A stretch of 64,000 nucleotides of DNA. Source: Ramlibacter tataouinensis (GTDB taxonomy: Bacteria; Pseudomonadota; Gammaproteobacteria; Burkholderiales; Burkholderiaceae_C). Positions 1 to 8,008 of the stretch are shown here, piece after piece (the stretch's first letter is position 1; each line of letters starts with the position of its first letter). The position numbers were made by a program, and so were the translations under genes. The notes under the pieces are model-generated. The model searched no databases. It worked only from the letters and a program-made list of their open reading frames with translations, and had not been told where the DNA came from. The stretch is from positions 1,550,001 through 1,614,000 of the forward strand of contig NZ_CP116009.1 of assembly GCF_027941915.1 (NCBI RefSeq), in the 5' to 3' direction.

Positions 1-519
1 CTGGCGGGCGACGAGGCGCTGGCGCGCGAGAACCCACGCCACCTCATCCTGCGCACCAGCTGGGTGTTCGACAGCTGGGGGCAGAACTTCGCCCGCAGCA
101 TCCTCCAGGCGGCCGCGGCCCGCGACGAGCTCTCGATCGTGGCCGACCAGTGGGGCGCGCCGACCCGCGCCGCCCTCATCGCCGACGTCACTGCGCATGT
201 GCTGCGCACCCTGGCGGCACGGGCGGATGCGGCTGCGCTGGCCGGCGTCTATCACCTGGCCGCCGCCGGCTTCACCAACTGGCACGGGTATGCCCTGCTG
301 CTGATCGAGGAAGCCCGGCGCCACGGCCTGCCGCTGCGGACCACGCCCGAGCGGGTGCGACCCATTCCCGCCGCGGACTACCCGGTGCGGGCCGCGCGGC
401 CGAAGAATTCGCGGCTCGACACCGCCCGCCTGCGCCAGACCTTCGGCCTGTCCCTGCCGGCCTGGCAGGACGGCGTGCGTGCCGTCGTGGCCGAACTCGC
501 GCAACAGCGCCCCGCCTGA
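1..519 (+). CDS. rfbD: dTDP-4-dehydrorhamnose reductase, C-terminal part
   Basis: This is the C-terminal part of the NADPH-dependent reductase that makes dTDP-L-rhamnose, the last step of the cytosolic dTDP-rhamnose pathway. The frame is open from base 1 and the start lies outside the window. Visible family features are the RTSWVF stretch, a segment on completing the tower of the fold (VADQWGAPT), the GVYHLAAAG strand, and the C-terminal RPKNSRLDTARLRQTFG motif typical of RfbD. The stop is 6 bp before rfbA and rfbC follows, so the gene belongs to an rfb operon. Assignment is firm from both motifs and context; only the start is missing. Confidence 0.93.
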   Translation: MAGDEALARENPRHLILRTSWVFDSWGQNFARSILQAAAARDELSIVADQWGAPTRAALIADVTAHVLRTLAARADAAALAGVYHLAAAGFTNWHGYALLLIEEARRHGLPLRTTPERVRPIPAADYPVRAARPKNSRLDTARLRQTFGLSLPAWQDGVRAVVAELAQQRPA

Positions 520-525
520 AGAACC

Positions 526-1410
526 ATGCAGAAGCCTCCCGCCCGCAAGGGCCTCCTCCTGGCCGGCGGCGCCGGCACCCGGCTGCACCCGGCCACGCTG
601 GCCATCTCCAAGCAGCTGCTGCCGGTGTTCGACAAGCCGATGGTCTATTACCCGCTGGCCACGCTGATGCTGGCCGGCATCCGCGAGGTGCTGGTGATCA
701 GCACGCCGCAGGACAGGCCGCACTTCGAACTGCTGCTGGGCGACGGCCGCCGCTGGGGCATGGCGATCTCGCATGCCGTGCAGCCGCAGCCCGAAGGGCT
801 GGCACAGGCTTTCCTCATCGGCCGCGGGTTCCTGGCCGGCGGGCCCAGCGCCCTGGTGCTGGGCGACAACATCTTCTACGGCCACGACCTGGTCAAGCTG
901 CTGCAGCAGGCCAACGGCACGACCGAGGGCGCCACCGTGTTCGCCTACCACGTGCGCGACCCGCAGCGCTACGGCGTGGTCGGGTTCGACGAGCAGGGCA
1001 ATGCCACCTCGATCGAGGAGAAGCCCGCCCAGCCCAGGAGCAACTTCGCCGTCACCGGGCTGTACTTCTACGACGCCGAGGTGTGCGACATCGCCGCCGG
1101 CGTGCGGCCCTCGGCGCGCGGCGAGCTGGAGATCACCGACGTCAACCAGCACTACCTGGCGCGCGGCCGCCTGCGGGTGCAGACCATGGGCCGCGGCTTT
1201 GCCTGGCTCGACACCGGCACCCACGAAAGCCTGCTGGAGGCCGGCCAGTTCATCCACACGCTGGAGCAGCGCCAGGGCCTGAAGGTGGCGTGCCCGGAGG
1301 AGATCGCCTGGCGCAACGGCTGGATCGACGATGCCGCCCTCCTGGCGCTGGCCGAGCCGTTCGGCACGAGCAGCTATGGCGCCTACCTGCAGGCGCTGCT
1401 GAAGGACTGA
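526..1410 (+). CDS. rfbA: Glucose-1-phosphate thymidylyltransferase
   Basis: This enzyme joins glucose-1-phosphate and dTTP to give dTDP-glucose, the first step of dTDP-L-rhamnose synthesis for O-antigen or other surface glycans. The 294-residue protein has the usual length. Its N-terminus carries the nucleotide-binding signature [14 protein letters not shown] (residues about 11-24) and [12 protein letters not shown], followed by [12 protein letters not shown], the metal-binding Asp region, and [20 protein letters not shown]. The ATG is 6 bp after the rfbD stop and rfbC starts 5 bp after its stop, so the three genes are almost certainly cotranscribed. Confidence 0.97.
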   Translation: MQKPPARKGLLLAGGAGTRLHPATLAISKQLLPVFDKPMVYYPLATLMLAGIREVLVISTPQDRPHFELLLGDGRRWGMAISHAVQPQPEGLAQAFLIGRGFLAGGPSALVLGDNIFYGHDLVKLLQQANGTTEGATVFAYHVRDPQRYGVVGFDEQGNATSIEEKPAQPRSNFAVTGLYFYDAEVCDIAAGVRPSARGELEITDVNQHYLARGRLRVQTMGRGFAWLDTGTHESLLEAGQFIHTLEQRQGLKVACPEEIAWRNGWIDDAALLALAEPFGTSSYGAYLQALLKD

Positions 1411-1415
1411 AGACG

Positions 1416-1973
1416 ATGCAGGTCACGCCCACCCGGCTGCCCGAAGTGCTGCTGATCGAGCCGCGCGTGTTCGGCGATGCCCGGGGCTTCTTCCTGGAAA
1501 GCTGGAACCAGCGCACGTTCGACCAGGCCGTCGGCCAGCCGGTGGCCTTCGTGCAGGACAACCATTCGCGCTCGGCCCAGGGCGTGCTGCGCGGCATCCA
1601 TTACCAGCTCGGGCAGCCGCAGGGCAAGCTGGTGCGGGTGGCCAGCGGCCGGGTGTTCGACGTGGCCGTGGACCTGCGACGCCACTCGCCGCGCTGCGGC
1701 CAGTGGGTCGGCGTCGAGCTCAGCGCCGACAACCACCGCCAGCTCTGGATCCCGCCCGGTTTCGGCCACGGCTTCCTGGTGCTGTCGCAGGAGGCCGACG
1801 TTCTCTACAAGACGAGCGACTACCACGCGCCGCAGGACGATCGGGCGCTGGCCTGGAACGATCCGCACCTGGGCATCGAGTGGCCGCTGGCGCAGGCCGG
1901 CGGCAAACCCCTACTTTCGGCACGCGACCAGGCAGCGCCTGGTTGGGGCGAAGCCCAGCTGTATCCCTGGTGA
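1416..1973 (+). CDS. rfbC: dTDP-4-dehydrorhamnose 3,5-epimerase
   Basis: RfbC epimerises dTDP-4-keto-6-deoxyglucose at C3 and C5, between RfbB and RfbD. The 185-residue cupin protein shows the family hallmarks: DARGFFLESWNQ near the N-terminus, the catalytic-His region NHSRSAQGVLRGIHYQ (residues about 49-64), GKLVRVASGRVFDVAVDLR, IPPGFGHGFLVLS and the Tyr-containing YKTSDYHAP. The frame is open far upstream, but the ATG at 1416 directly follows the rfbA stop and gives the normal family length. It is the last rfb gene; the next genes run on the other strand. Confidence 0.97.
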   Translation: MQVTPTRLPEVLLIEPRVFGDARGFFLESWNQRTFDQAVGQPVAFVQDNHSRSAQGVLRGIHYQLGQPQGKLVRVASGRVFDVAVDLRRHSPRCGQWVGVELSADNHRQLWIPPGFGHGFLVLSQEADVLYKTSDYHAPQDDRALAWNDPHLGIEWPLAQAGGKPLLSARDQAAPGWGEAQLYPW

Positions 1974-2022
1974 TCGGCTCCCGCCGTGGGCGCGTGCGCC
2001 GGCCACGGTGGAGCCGGTTGCG

Positions 2023-2553
2023 CTAGTCGGCGCGACGCTGCCACTCCACGAACTGCGGCTCGTAGCCCTTGCCGCGCAGCCAGTCGGCCAGCGCGTAGCC
2101 GGTGCCGGCCGGCCAGCACTTGACCTGGTCGTATGCGTAGAGCCGGTAGTCGACCAGCTCGGGCGACAGCCGCACTTCGCCTTGCGCCTGCACGTGGTAG
2201 GCGATGATGACCTGGTTCATGCGCTGGAAGTCGTAGACGCCGATCAGCTGCACGGCGCCGGCATCGAGGTTGGTCTCTTCCTTCAGCTCACGCCGGATGC
2301 CGTCCTGCGGTGTCTCGCCGGCTTCCATGAAGCCGGTGATCAGCGCGTACATCTTGCCCGGCCAGGCGGCGTTGCGCGCCAGCAGGATGCGGTCCTGGTA
2401 CTCCACCACGGCGGCCAGCACCGGCGTCGGGTTGTTCCAGTGGGTCCAGCTGCAGGCCGGGCAACGCAAGCGCTCCCGGGGGCCGCCGTCCTCGTCCTGC
2501 ACGATGGGCTGCAGGGCGGTGGCGCATTGGGGGCAGAACCGGTAGGCGCTCAT
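2023..2553 (-). CDS. NUDIX hydrolase with N-terminal zinc ribbon
   Basis: A 176-residue NUDIX pyrophosphohydrolase. Residues 7-34 hold two Cys pairs (CPQC and CPAC) that would form a zinc ribbon, as in NADH pyrophosphatase NudC-like proteins. The NUDIX box spans residues about 74-96 (GFMEAGETPQDGI then RRELKEETNL). It keeps the metal-binding RE and EE residues but has Asn where the consensus has Gly near the end of the box. It is shorter than NudC (about 250 residues), so the substrate is not predictable; a nucleoside diphosphate derivative is the family expectation. The start lies about 20 bp past the cysM stop on the same strand, suggesting cotranscription with cysM. Confidence 0.85.
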   Translation of the reverse strand: MSAYRFCPQCATALQPIVQDEDGGPRERLRCPACSWTHWNNPTPVLAAVVEYQDRILLARNAAWPGKMYALITGFMEAGETPQDGIRRELKEETNLDAGAVQLIGVYDFQRMNQVIIAYHVQAQGEVRLSPELVDYRLYAYDQVKCWPAGTGYALADWLRGKGYEPQFVEWQRRAD

Positions 2554-2574
2554 GCTCCCTCCGTCCGCCCGCGC

Positions 2575-3486
2575 TTACGCCGGGAACACGCCGGTGGACA
2601 GGTAGCGGTCGCCGCGGTCGCAGACCACGAACACGATGGTCGCGTTCTCCACCCGCTCGGCGATCTGCTGCGCCACCCAGCAGGCGCCCGCCGCCGAGAT
2701 GCCGCCGAAGATGCCTTCCTCGCGCGCCAGCCGGCGGCACATCTCCTCGGCATCGTCCTGGCTGACCAGCACCGTCTCATCGACGTGGGTCGGGTCGTAG
2801 ATGCGCGGCATGTAGGCCTCGGGCCACTTGCGGATGCCGGGGATGCGCGAGCCCTCGGCCGGCTGCGCGCCGATCACGCGCACCTTCGGGTTCTTCTCCT
2901 TGAGGTAGCGCGAGACGCCGGTGATGGTGCCGGTGGTGCCCATGGCGCTGACGAAGTGGGTGATGCGCCCGCCGGTCTGCTGCCACAGCTCGGGCCCGGT
3001 GGCCTCGTAGTGGATGCGTGGGTTGTCGGGGTTGCCGAACTGGTCGAGCACCCGGCCCTTGCCCTCGCGCGCCATGTTGCCGGCCAGGTCGCGCGCGTAC
3101 TCCATGCCGCCGCTCTTGGGCGTGAGCACCAGCTCGGCGCCGAAGGCCTTCATGGTCTGGGCCCGCTCGATCGACAGGTCCTCCGGCATGATCAGCACCA
3201 TGCGGTAGCCGCGGATCGCCGCGGCCATGGCCAGCGCGATGCCGGTGTTGCCGGAGGTCGCCTCGATCAGCGTGTCGCCCGGCCGGATCTCGCCGCGCTC
3301 CTCGGCCCGGCGGATCATCGACAACGCCGGGCGGTCCTTCACCGAACCGGCCGGGTTGTTGCCCTCCAGCTTGCCCAGCACGACGTTGCCGCGCTGCCGG
3401 TTGCCGGGTTCGCCGATACGCTGCAGGGCGACGAGGGGGGTGTTTCCGATCGCGTCTTCGATGGTGGGATAGCTGCGCGGGTCCAT
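2575..3486 (-). CDS. cysM: Cysteine synthase B (O-acetylserine/thiosulfate sulfhydrylase)
   Basis: A PLP-dependent beta-replacement enzyme that forms cysteine from O-acetylserine and sulfide, or S-sulfocysteine from thiosulfate. The 303-residue protein has IGNTPLVALQRI at the start, the PLP-binding Lys50 in NNPAGSVKDRPA, the phosphate-binding TSGNTG loop (residues 77-82) and the C-terminal VFVVCDRGDRYLSTGVF. The short length and the stretch EGNNPAGSVKDR favour CysM over CysK. The NUDIX gene follows on the same strand. The start codon faces tRNA-Leu on the other strand across about 40 bp. Confidence 0.95.
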   Translation of the reverse strand: MDPRSYPTIEDAIGNTPLVALQRIGEPGNRQRGNVVLGKLEGNNPAGSVKDRPALSMIRRAEERGEIRPGDTLIEATSGNTGIALAMAAAIRGYRMVLIMPEDLSIERAQTMKAFGAELVLTPKSGGMEYARDLAGNMAREGKGRVLDQFGNPDNPRIHYEATGPELWQQTGGRITHFVSAMGTTGTITGVSRYLKEKNPKVRVIGAQPAEGSRIPGIRKWPEAYMPRIYDPTHVDETVLVSQDDAEEMCRRLAREEGIFGGISAAGACWVAQQIAERVENATIVFVVCDRGDRYLSTGVFPA

Positions 3487-3528
3487 CGCCTCACTGTGCC
3501 ATAATTTTTTGCTGCGCTCTTCAACGCT

Positions 3529-3615
3529 GCCGGAGTGGCGAAATCGGTAGACGCAGCAGACTCAAAATCTGCCGGTGGCAACACCGTCCCGGTTCGATTC
3601 CGGGCTCCGGCACCA
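3529..3615 (+). tRNA. tRNA-Leu(CAA)
   Basis: An 87-base class II tRNA including an encoded CCA end. The acceptor stem pairs GCCGGAG (3529-3535) with CTCCGGC (3605-3611), followed by discriminator A and CCA. The anticodon arm pairs GCAGA with TCTGC around the loop CTCAAAA, giving anticodon CAA (reads UUG). A variable arm and the T loop GGTTCGATTCC are present. A possible -10 box (CATAAT, 3500-3505) lies just upstream, with no clear -35. Confidence 0.97.
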
Positions 3616-3631
3616 AGGCTCCCCGCACCCG

Positions 3632-3658
3632 AAAAAACGCCCGGCGCGCGGCCGGGCG
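3632..3658 (-). terminator. Rho-independent terminator of the biosynthetic operon
   Basis: Read on the minus strand, a 7-bp perfect stem (CGCCCGG / CCGGGCG) with a 7-base loop is followed directly by TTTTTT. It lies about 190 bp past the stop of the methyltransferase gene and points the right way to end the minus-strand operon. On the plus strand it lacks a T run, so it is unlikely to terminate the tRNA transcript. Confidence 0.75.
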
Positions 3659-3850
3659 AAGAACCTCCATGGCTGGGACCGTAACCAAGGACCGGCCCCA
3701 CGGTCAGCATGGTCGAACCGCCGAGCCAGCGCCGTCAGGCTGAGCCTCGACTTGTGGCTCGGCCGCTTCCGACCGGCGTGTAGGCCGAAGCGCCGAGCCA
3801 GCCGCCGGGAACTCTTCGGCATGCCGGCACAGGGGCAGGTCGCGTGACCT

Positions 3851-5383
3851 TCAGGCGATGCCGAGCGCGCGCAGCACCGGCAGTTGCGACTCGACGAAGG
3901 TGCGGGCCTGGCTTTCCAGCTCGGCCACGTTGGCCGTTTCGCTCTCCAGCGCCTGGCCGTCCTTGACGATGCGCTGGTTCTGCGCGGCCAGCGTTCGCCA
4001 GACCTGCCGCGCGAGCTCGGCGGGAGCGGGGTTGCCGTCGCGCGCGGCCGCCAGGAACAGCTGCGAGAACCGCGGCACGTGCACGCCGCCGCCGGTGACC
4101 GGGCTGGCCAGGTACTGCACCTCGGCCGCGTTGCGGGCCCGGGAGCACAGCCAGGCATTGATGCGCTGCGCGGCCGGTCGCGCACGGGCGATGCCCGCTT
4201 CGTCCTGCGCCGGAAACAGCGACCCGTTGCCGACCAGCAGGATGACGGCTTCGGTGAGCTGGGCCAGCGTGATGCCGCCGCTGCCGAGCCGGTCGTGGAT
4301 GTCGCCGAGCGTGTGCGGTGCCTGGTCGCCGAAGGCATCGAGGACCGGCGCGTACACGCTCTCCTGCATGGCGGCGGCTCCCAGGCTGCCTTGCACCTTG
4401 AGCGGCACGTCGGCGCGCGGCTGCGCCAGCACGAAGGACAGGGCCCGCAGCGCCTCGGCCTGCTCGCCGGGGCTCAGCCGGCGCGCGCCGCGGACCCAGT
4501 AGTCCTTGCGGAACTGCTGGTTCACGCAGAAATCGCGCACCGTCTGGCGGAAGGCCGGATCGGGGATGCCGCGCAGCAGCTCGCGCTGCTGCGCCGTCAG
4601 GTTGATCTGCTCGACGTGGTCCAGCAGGTTGGCGGAACAGGCAAAGCCCAGCTTGGCCGATTCCAGCCAGCCGGCCATCTGCTCGAACGACATCGGCGCC
4701 CAGTCGCGGTTGAAGTACTCGTGCGCCAGGTAGTTGCGGTTCTGCGCCTTGAGCTGCTTGAGGCGCTCGGCCACGCCGGGGTTGGCGAGCGCGTAGCCCG
4801 GCTTGGCCGCCAGCAGCCGGTCGGCGAATTCGAGCGCAGCCTCGATGCGCTGCACCCGGCCCATGCCCGGGGCGCCCATCTGCTCGCTGTGCGCGGTCAG
4901 CAGGCCGCGCAAGGGCGCCATGGCCGACCAGCCCGGCATGGTGTTGTAGCTGACGTAGACGACGCCGCCGACCTTGAGCTTGCGGCGGATGAAGTCGGCG
5001 ATCACGCGCCGGTTGTCATCCGACACCCAGCTCCAGATCCCATGCAGGCCGATGTAGTCGAACTCGGGCAGGTCGGTGCGCGCGCAGAACTCGTCGAAGG
5101 CATGGTCGAACAGCGCCGGGTTGCCGCCATGGCTGCCCAGCTCGCGCGCGAACGCCGCCTGCGAAGGGTTGAAGTCGGTGCCCCACCACTGCGCGCCGCC
5201 CGCCGCGGCATGCAGGTTGATGCTCAGTCCCTGGCCGAACCCGAGCTCGCAGGCGTTGCGCAGGGCCGGCACGGCGAGCCCCGCGTTGAGGAAAGCCAGT
5301 GCCACCCGCTGCGGGTTCAGCTCCGAGTAGTAGCCGTGGGTGTACTCCAGGTCGGCCACGTAGCCGTCGGTCCAGTCATCCAT
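3851..5383 (-). CDS. Class I SAM-dependent methyltransferase with regulatory domain
   Basis: A 510-residue protein. The N-terminal half is a Rossmann methyltransferase: motif I is CELGFGQGLSINLH (residues about 45-58), then an acidic WWGTDFNPSQ strand end and FDYIGLHGIWSWVSDDNR. The middle matches the methyltransferase regulatory domain family (GGVVYVSYNTMPGW, then LLTAHSEQ and the LAHEYFNRDWAPM stretch). The C-terminal part is helical and not otherwise recognised. The ATG at 5383 is chosen because the N-terminal DGYVADLEYTHGYY is typical of the family. It is the last gene of the minus-strand run that starts with the phosphopantetheinyl transferase, 62 bp after the permease, so it could methylate the operon's product; a separate housekeeping role is equally possible. 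Confidence 0.85.
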   Translation of the reverse strand: MDDWTDGYVADLEYTHGYYSELNPQRVALAFLNAGLAVPALRNACELGFGQGLSINLHAAAGGAQWWGTDFNPSQAAFARELGSHGGNPALFDHAFDEFCARTDLPEFDYIGLHGIWSWVSDDNRRVIADFIRRKLKVGGVVYVSYNTMPGWSAMAPLRGLLTAHSEQMGAPGMGRVQRIEAALEFADRLLAAKPGYALANPGVAERLKQLKAQNRNYLAHEYFNRDWAPMSFEQMAGWLESAKLGFACSANLLDHVEQINLTAQQRELLRGIPDPAFRQTVRDFCVNQQFRKDYWVRGARRLSPGEQAEALRALSFVLAQPRADVPLKVQGSLGAAAMQESVYAPVLDAFGDQAPHTLGDIHDRLGSGGITLAQLTEAVILLVGNGSLFPAQDEAGIARARPAAQRINAWLCSRARNAAEVQYLASPVTGGGVHVPRFSQLFLAAARDGNPAPAELARQVWRTLAAQNQRIVKDGQALESETANVAELESQARTFVESQLPVLRALGIA

Positions 5384-5445
5384 GTCGCCCCCGTCGTTGG
5401 CGGGCGATTCTACGGATGGGCCTGGCGATGCGACCGCGGCAGCGG

Positions 5446-7974
5446 CTACTCCGCGGCGCTGCGCAGCGTCTCCACCACCGGCCGGCGCAGCACTTCGCGC
5501 AGGCCCCACCAGCCGGCGGCCAGCGCCAGCACGGCGCCCGCCAGCGCGCCGCCCAGCAGCACCAGCGGCGATGCGGTCCACTGGAACTCGAACACCCAGC
5601 GCGCCAGCCCCCAGCCCACCACGCCCGCCACGGCGCTGGCCAGCAGGCCGGCGAGCAGGCCGACGCCGGCCAGCTCGGCCCGCTGCACCTGCCGCAGCAG
5701 CGCGCCGCTGGCGCCGACCGCCCGCATGATGGCGAACTCGCGCGCCCGCTCCTCGCGGGTGGCGGTGACGGCGGCGAACAGCACCACCAGGCCGGCGGCC
5801 AGGGTGAAGCCGAACAGGAACTCGACCGCCCGCACCACCTTGTCCAGCACGCCCTGCACCTGGTCGATGGTGCTGCTCATGTCGACGTTGGTGATGTTGG
5901 GAAACTGGCGCACCAGCGCGCTGTCGAAGCCCTTGCGCTCGGGCGCGCGGAAGGCGGCCATGTAGGTGGACGGCACGTCGGCCATGCGGCTGACCGGGAA
6001 CATGACGAAGAAGTTGGCGCGCATCGAGCCCCAGTCGACCTTGCGCAGCGAGGTGATGCGGGCCTGCACCGGCAGCCCGCCGATGTCGAAGCGCAGCTCG
6101 TCGCCCAGCTTCAGGCCCAGCGTATCGGCGATGCCCTGTTCCACGCTCGCCGCCCCGGCCTCCTCCGGCTGCCAGCGGCCGGCGACGATCTGGTTGTGCG
6201 GCGGCGCGGCGGCCGCGTGCGAGAGGTTGAATTCCCGGTCGACCAGGCGCTTGGCGCGGTCCTCGGTGTAGTCGCCCGGGCCCACCTCGCGGCCGTTCAC
6301 CGCCACCAGCCGGCCGCGGATCATCGGGTACCAGTCGAAACGCTGGACGCCGGCGTGCTGCAGCGCCTGCAGGAAATCGTCGCCCTGCTCCGGCATCACG
6401 TTGATGACGAAGCGGTTGGGCGCATCCGGCGGCGTGGCCTGGCGCCAGCTCGACACCAGGTCGGTACGCAGCAGCACCAGCAGCACCAGCGCCAGCAGAC
6501 CCACCGCCAGCGAGCTGACCTGCACCACGGCGTAGGCCGGCCGCGCCGACAGCTGGCGCGTCGCCAGCACCAGCCAGCGCGGCGCCGTGGCCTCGTTGAC
6601 CGACAGCCGCAGCAGCTTCACCGCCGCCCAGCTCAGCACCGCGAACAGCAGCACCGCGCCGGCGAATCCGCCCACCGCGATGGCGCCCAGCCGCAGGTCG
6701 CTGCTGGCGGCCAGCAGCAGCGTGGCGAAGCCCAGCACGCCCAGGCCCAGCACCGCCAGCGAGGCCGGCTTGAGGGTGCCGACGTCGCGCCGGATCACGC
6801 GCAGCGGCGGCACCTGCGCCAGCTGCAGCACCGGCGGCAGGCCGAACGCGAACAGCAGCGTCAATCCCATGCCGAGCCCGAAGGCGACCGGCCAGCCGCC
6901 GGCCGCCGGTAGCGCGGTCTCCACCAGCCCCGACAGCAGCAGCACGAACACGAAGTGCACGGCATAGCCCAGCGCCACGCCCAGCACGCTGGCCGCCAGC
7001 CCGACCAGGCCGAACTCCACCGCGTAGCCCAGGGCGATGGTGCGCTGCGGCTGCCCCAGCACGCGCAGCATCGCGCAATCGTCCAGGTGGCGGGCCGCGA
7101 AGCCGCGCGCGGCCAGCGCCACCGCCACCGCGCTGAGCAGCGCCGACAGCAGCGCGACCAGGTTCAGGAATTTCTCGGCCCGGTCCAGCGTCTGCCGCAT
7201 CTCGGGCCGGCCGCTGTCCAGCGACTCGACCCGCACGCCGCGCACGCCGGGCTGCTTCACCTGTTCGTCGGCGAACGCGGTGAAAGCCTTGACCGCCCGG
7301 TCCGGTCCGGCCACGGCATAGCGCCAGGTGATGCGGCTGGCCGGCTGCACCAGCCGGGTGGCGGCGAGGTCGGCCTGCCGGATCATCACGCGCGGCGCGA
7401 AGCTCGAGAAGCCGGTGCCGCGATCGGGCTCGAGCAGCAGCACGCGACCGATGCGCAGGCTGGCATCGCCCAGCAGCAGCGTGTCGCCCGGCGCCAGCGC
7501 CAGCGCCTCCAGCAGGGCGCGGTCGACCCAGGCTTCACCCGGCCCCGGCAGCTCGCGCGTCGGCGCGCCCGGCCGGTCGGCGCCGGCGGCCACCGTGAGC
7601 TGGCCGCGCAGCGGATAACCCGGCTCCACTGCCTTGAGCGCGACCAGCCGCGCCGCGCCGCCGCGCTCGTCTGGCGCGCGCGCCATGGTCGGGAACAGCA
7701 CGCTGGTGGCCGCCTGCAGGCCGAGCGAACGGGCCCGGTCGAGGAAGGCCTGCGGGGTCGGGTTGTCGCTGGCGACGACGGCGTCGCCGCCCAGCAGCTG
7801 GCGCGCGTCGCGGGCCAGCCCGCCCTTGAGGCGGTCGGCGAAGAAGCCCACCGCGGTCAGCGCCGCCACGGCCAGCGTGACGGCCACGATCAGCAGCCGC
7901 AGTTCGCCGGCGCGCAGGTCGCGCCACAGGGTGCGCCAGCCCAGGCGCCAAAAGGAACTCCGCATGGCACGCAC
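5446..7974 (-). CDS. FtsX-family ABC transporter permease (YbbP-like)
   Basis: An 842-residue inner-membrane protein of the YbbP/FtsX/MacB permease type. The N-terminus has a membrane segment (ELRLLIVAVTLAVAALTAVG) followed by a large periplasmic domain. A central block of membrane helices follows (residues about 260-450), then a second periplasmic domain, and three C-terminal helices from about residue 720 that include the FtsX-core stretch EERAREFAIMRAVGAS. This two-repeat layout and length match YbbP. YbbP normally pairs with the ATPase YbbA, but no ATPase gene is present nearby. It starts 34 bp after the PKS stop, so it is probably cotranscribed with the biosynthetic genes. A role in export or in moving hydrophobic molecules is inference. 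Confidence 0.88.
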   Translation of the reverse strand: MRAMRSSFWRLGWRTLWRDLRAGELRLLIVAVTLAVAALTAVGFFADRLKGGLARDARQLLGGDAVVASDNPTPQAFLDRARSLGLQAATSVLFPTMARAPDERGGAARLVALKAVEPGYPLRGQLTVAAGADRPGAPTRELPGPGEAWVDRALLEALALAPGDTLLLGDASLRIGRVLLLEPDRGTGFSSFAPRVMIRQADLAATRLVQPASRITWRYAVAGPDRAVKAFTAFADEQVKQPGVRGVRVESLDSGRPEMRQTLDRAEKFLNLVALLSALLSAVAVALAARGFAARHLDDCAMLRVLGQPQRTIALGYAVEFGLVGLAASVLGVALGYAVHFVFVLLLSGLVETALPAAGGWPVAFGLGMGLTLLFAFGLPPVLQLAQVPPLRVIRRDVGTLKPASLAVLGLGVLGFATLLLAASSDLRLGAIAVGGFAGAVLLFAVLSWAAVKLLRLSVNEATAPRWLVLATRQLSARPAYAVVQVSSLAVGLLALVLLVLLRTDLVSSWRQATPPDAPNRFVINVMPEQGDDFLQALQHAGVQRFDWYPMIRGRLVAVNGREVGPGDYTEDRAKRLVDREFNLSHAAAAPPHNQIVAGRWQPEEAGAASVEQGIADTLGLKLGDELRFDIGGLPVQARITSLRKVDWGSMRANFFVMFPVSRMADVPSTYMAAFRAPERKGFDSALVRQFPNITNVDMSSTIDQVQGVLDKVVRAVEFLFGFTLAAGLVVLFAAVTATREERAREFAIMRAVGASGALLRQVQRAELAGVGLLAGLLASAVAGVVGWGLARWVFEFQWTASPLVLLGGALAGAVLALAAGWWGLREVLRRPVVETLRSAAE

Positions 7975-8008
7975 CTTAGCAAACCAGGCGCCGCGGCGTC
8001 GGCGCCGC

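Noticed and set aside
3529..3615. tRNA as integration site of a mobile element
   Set aside because: No integrase gene and no repeat of the tRNA 3' end was seen in the window.
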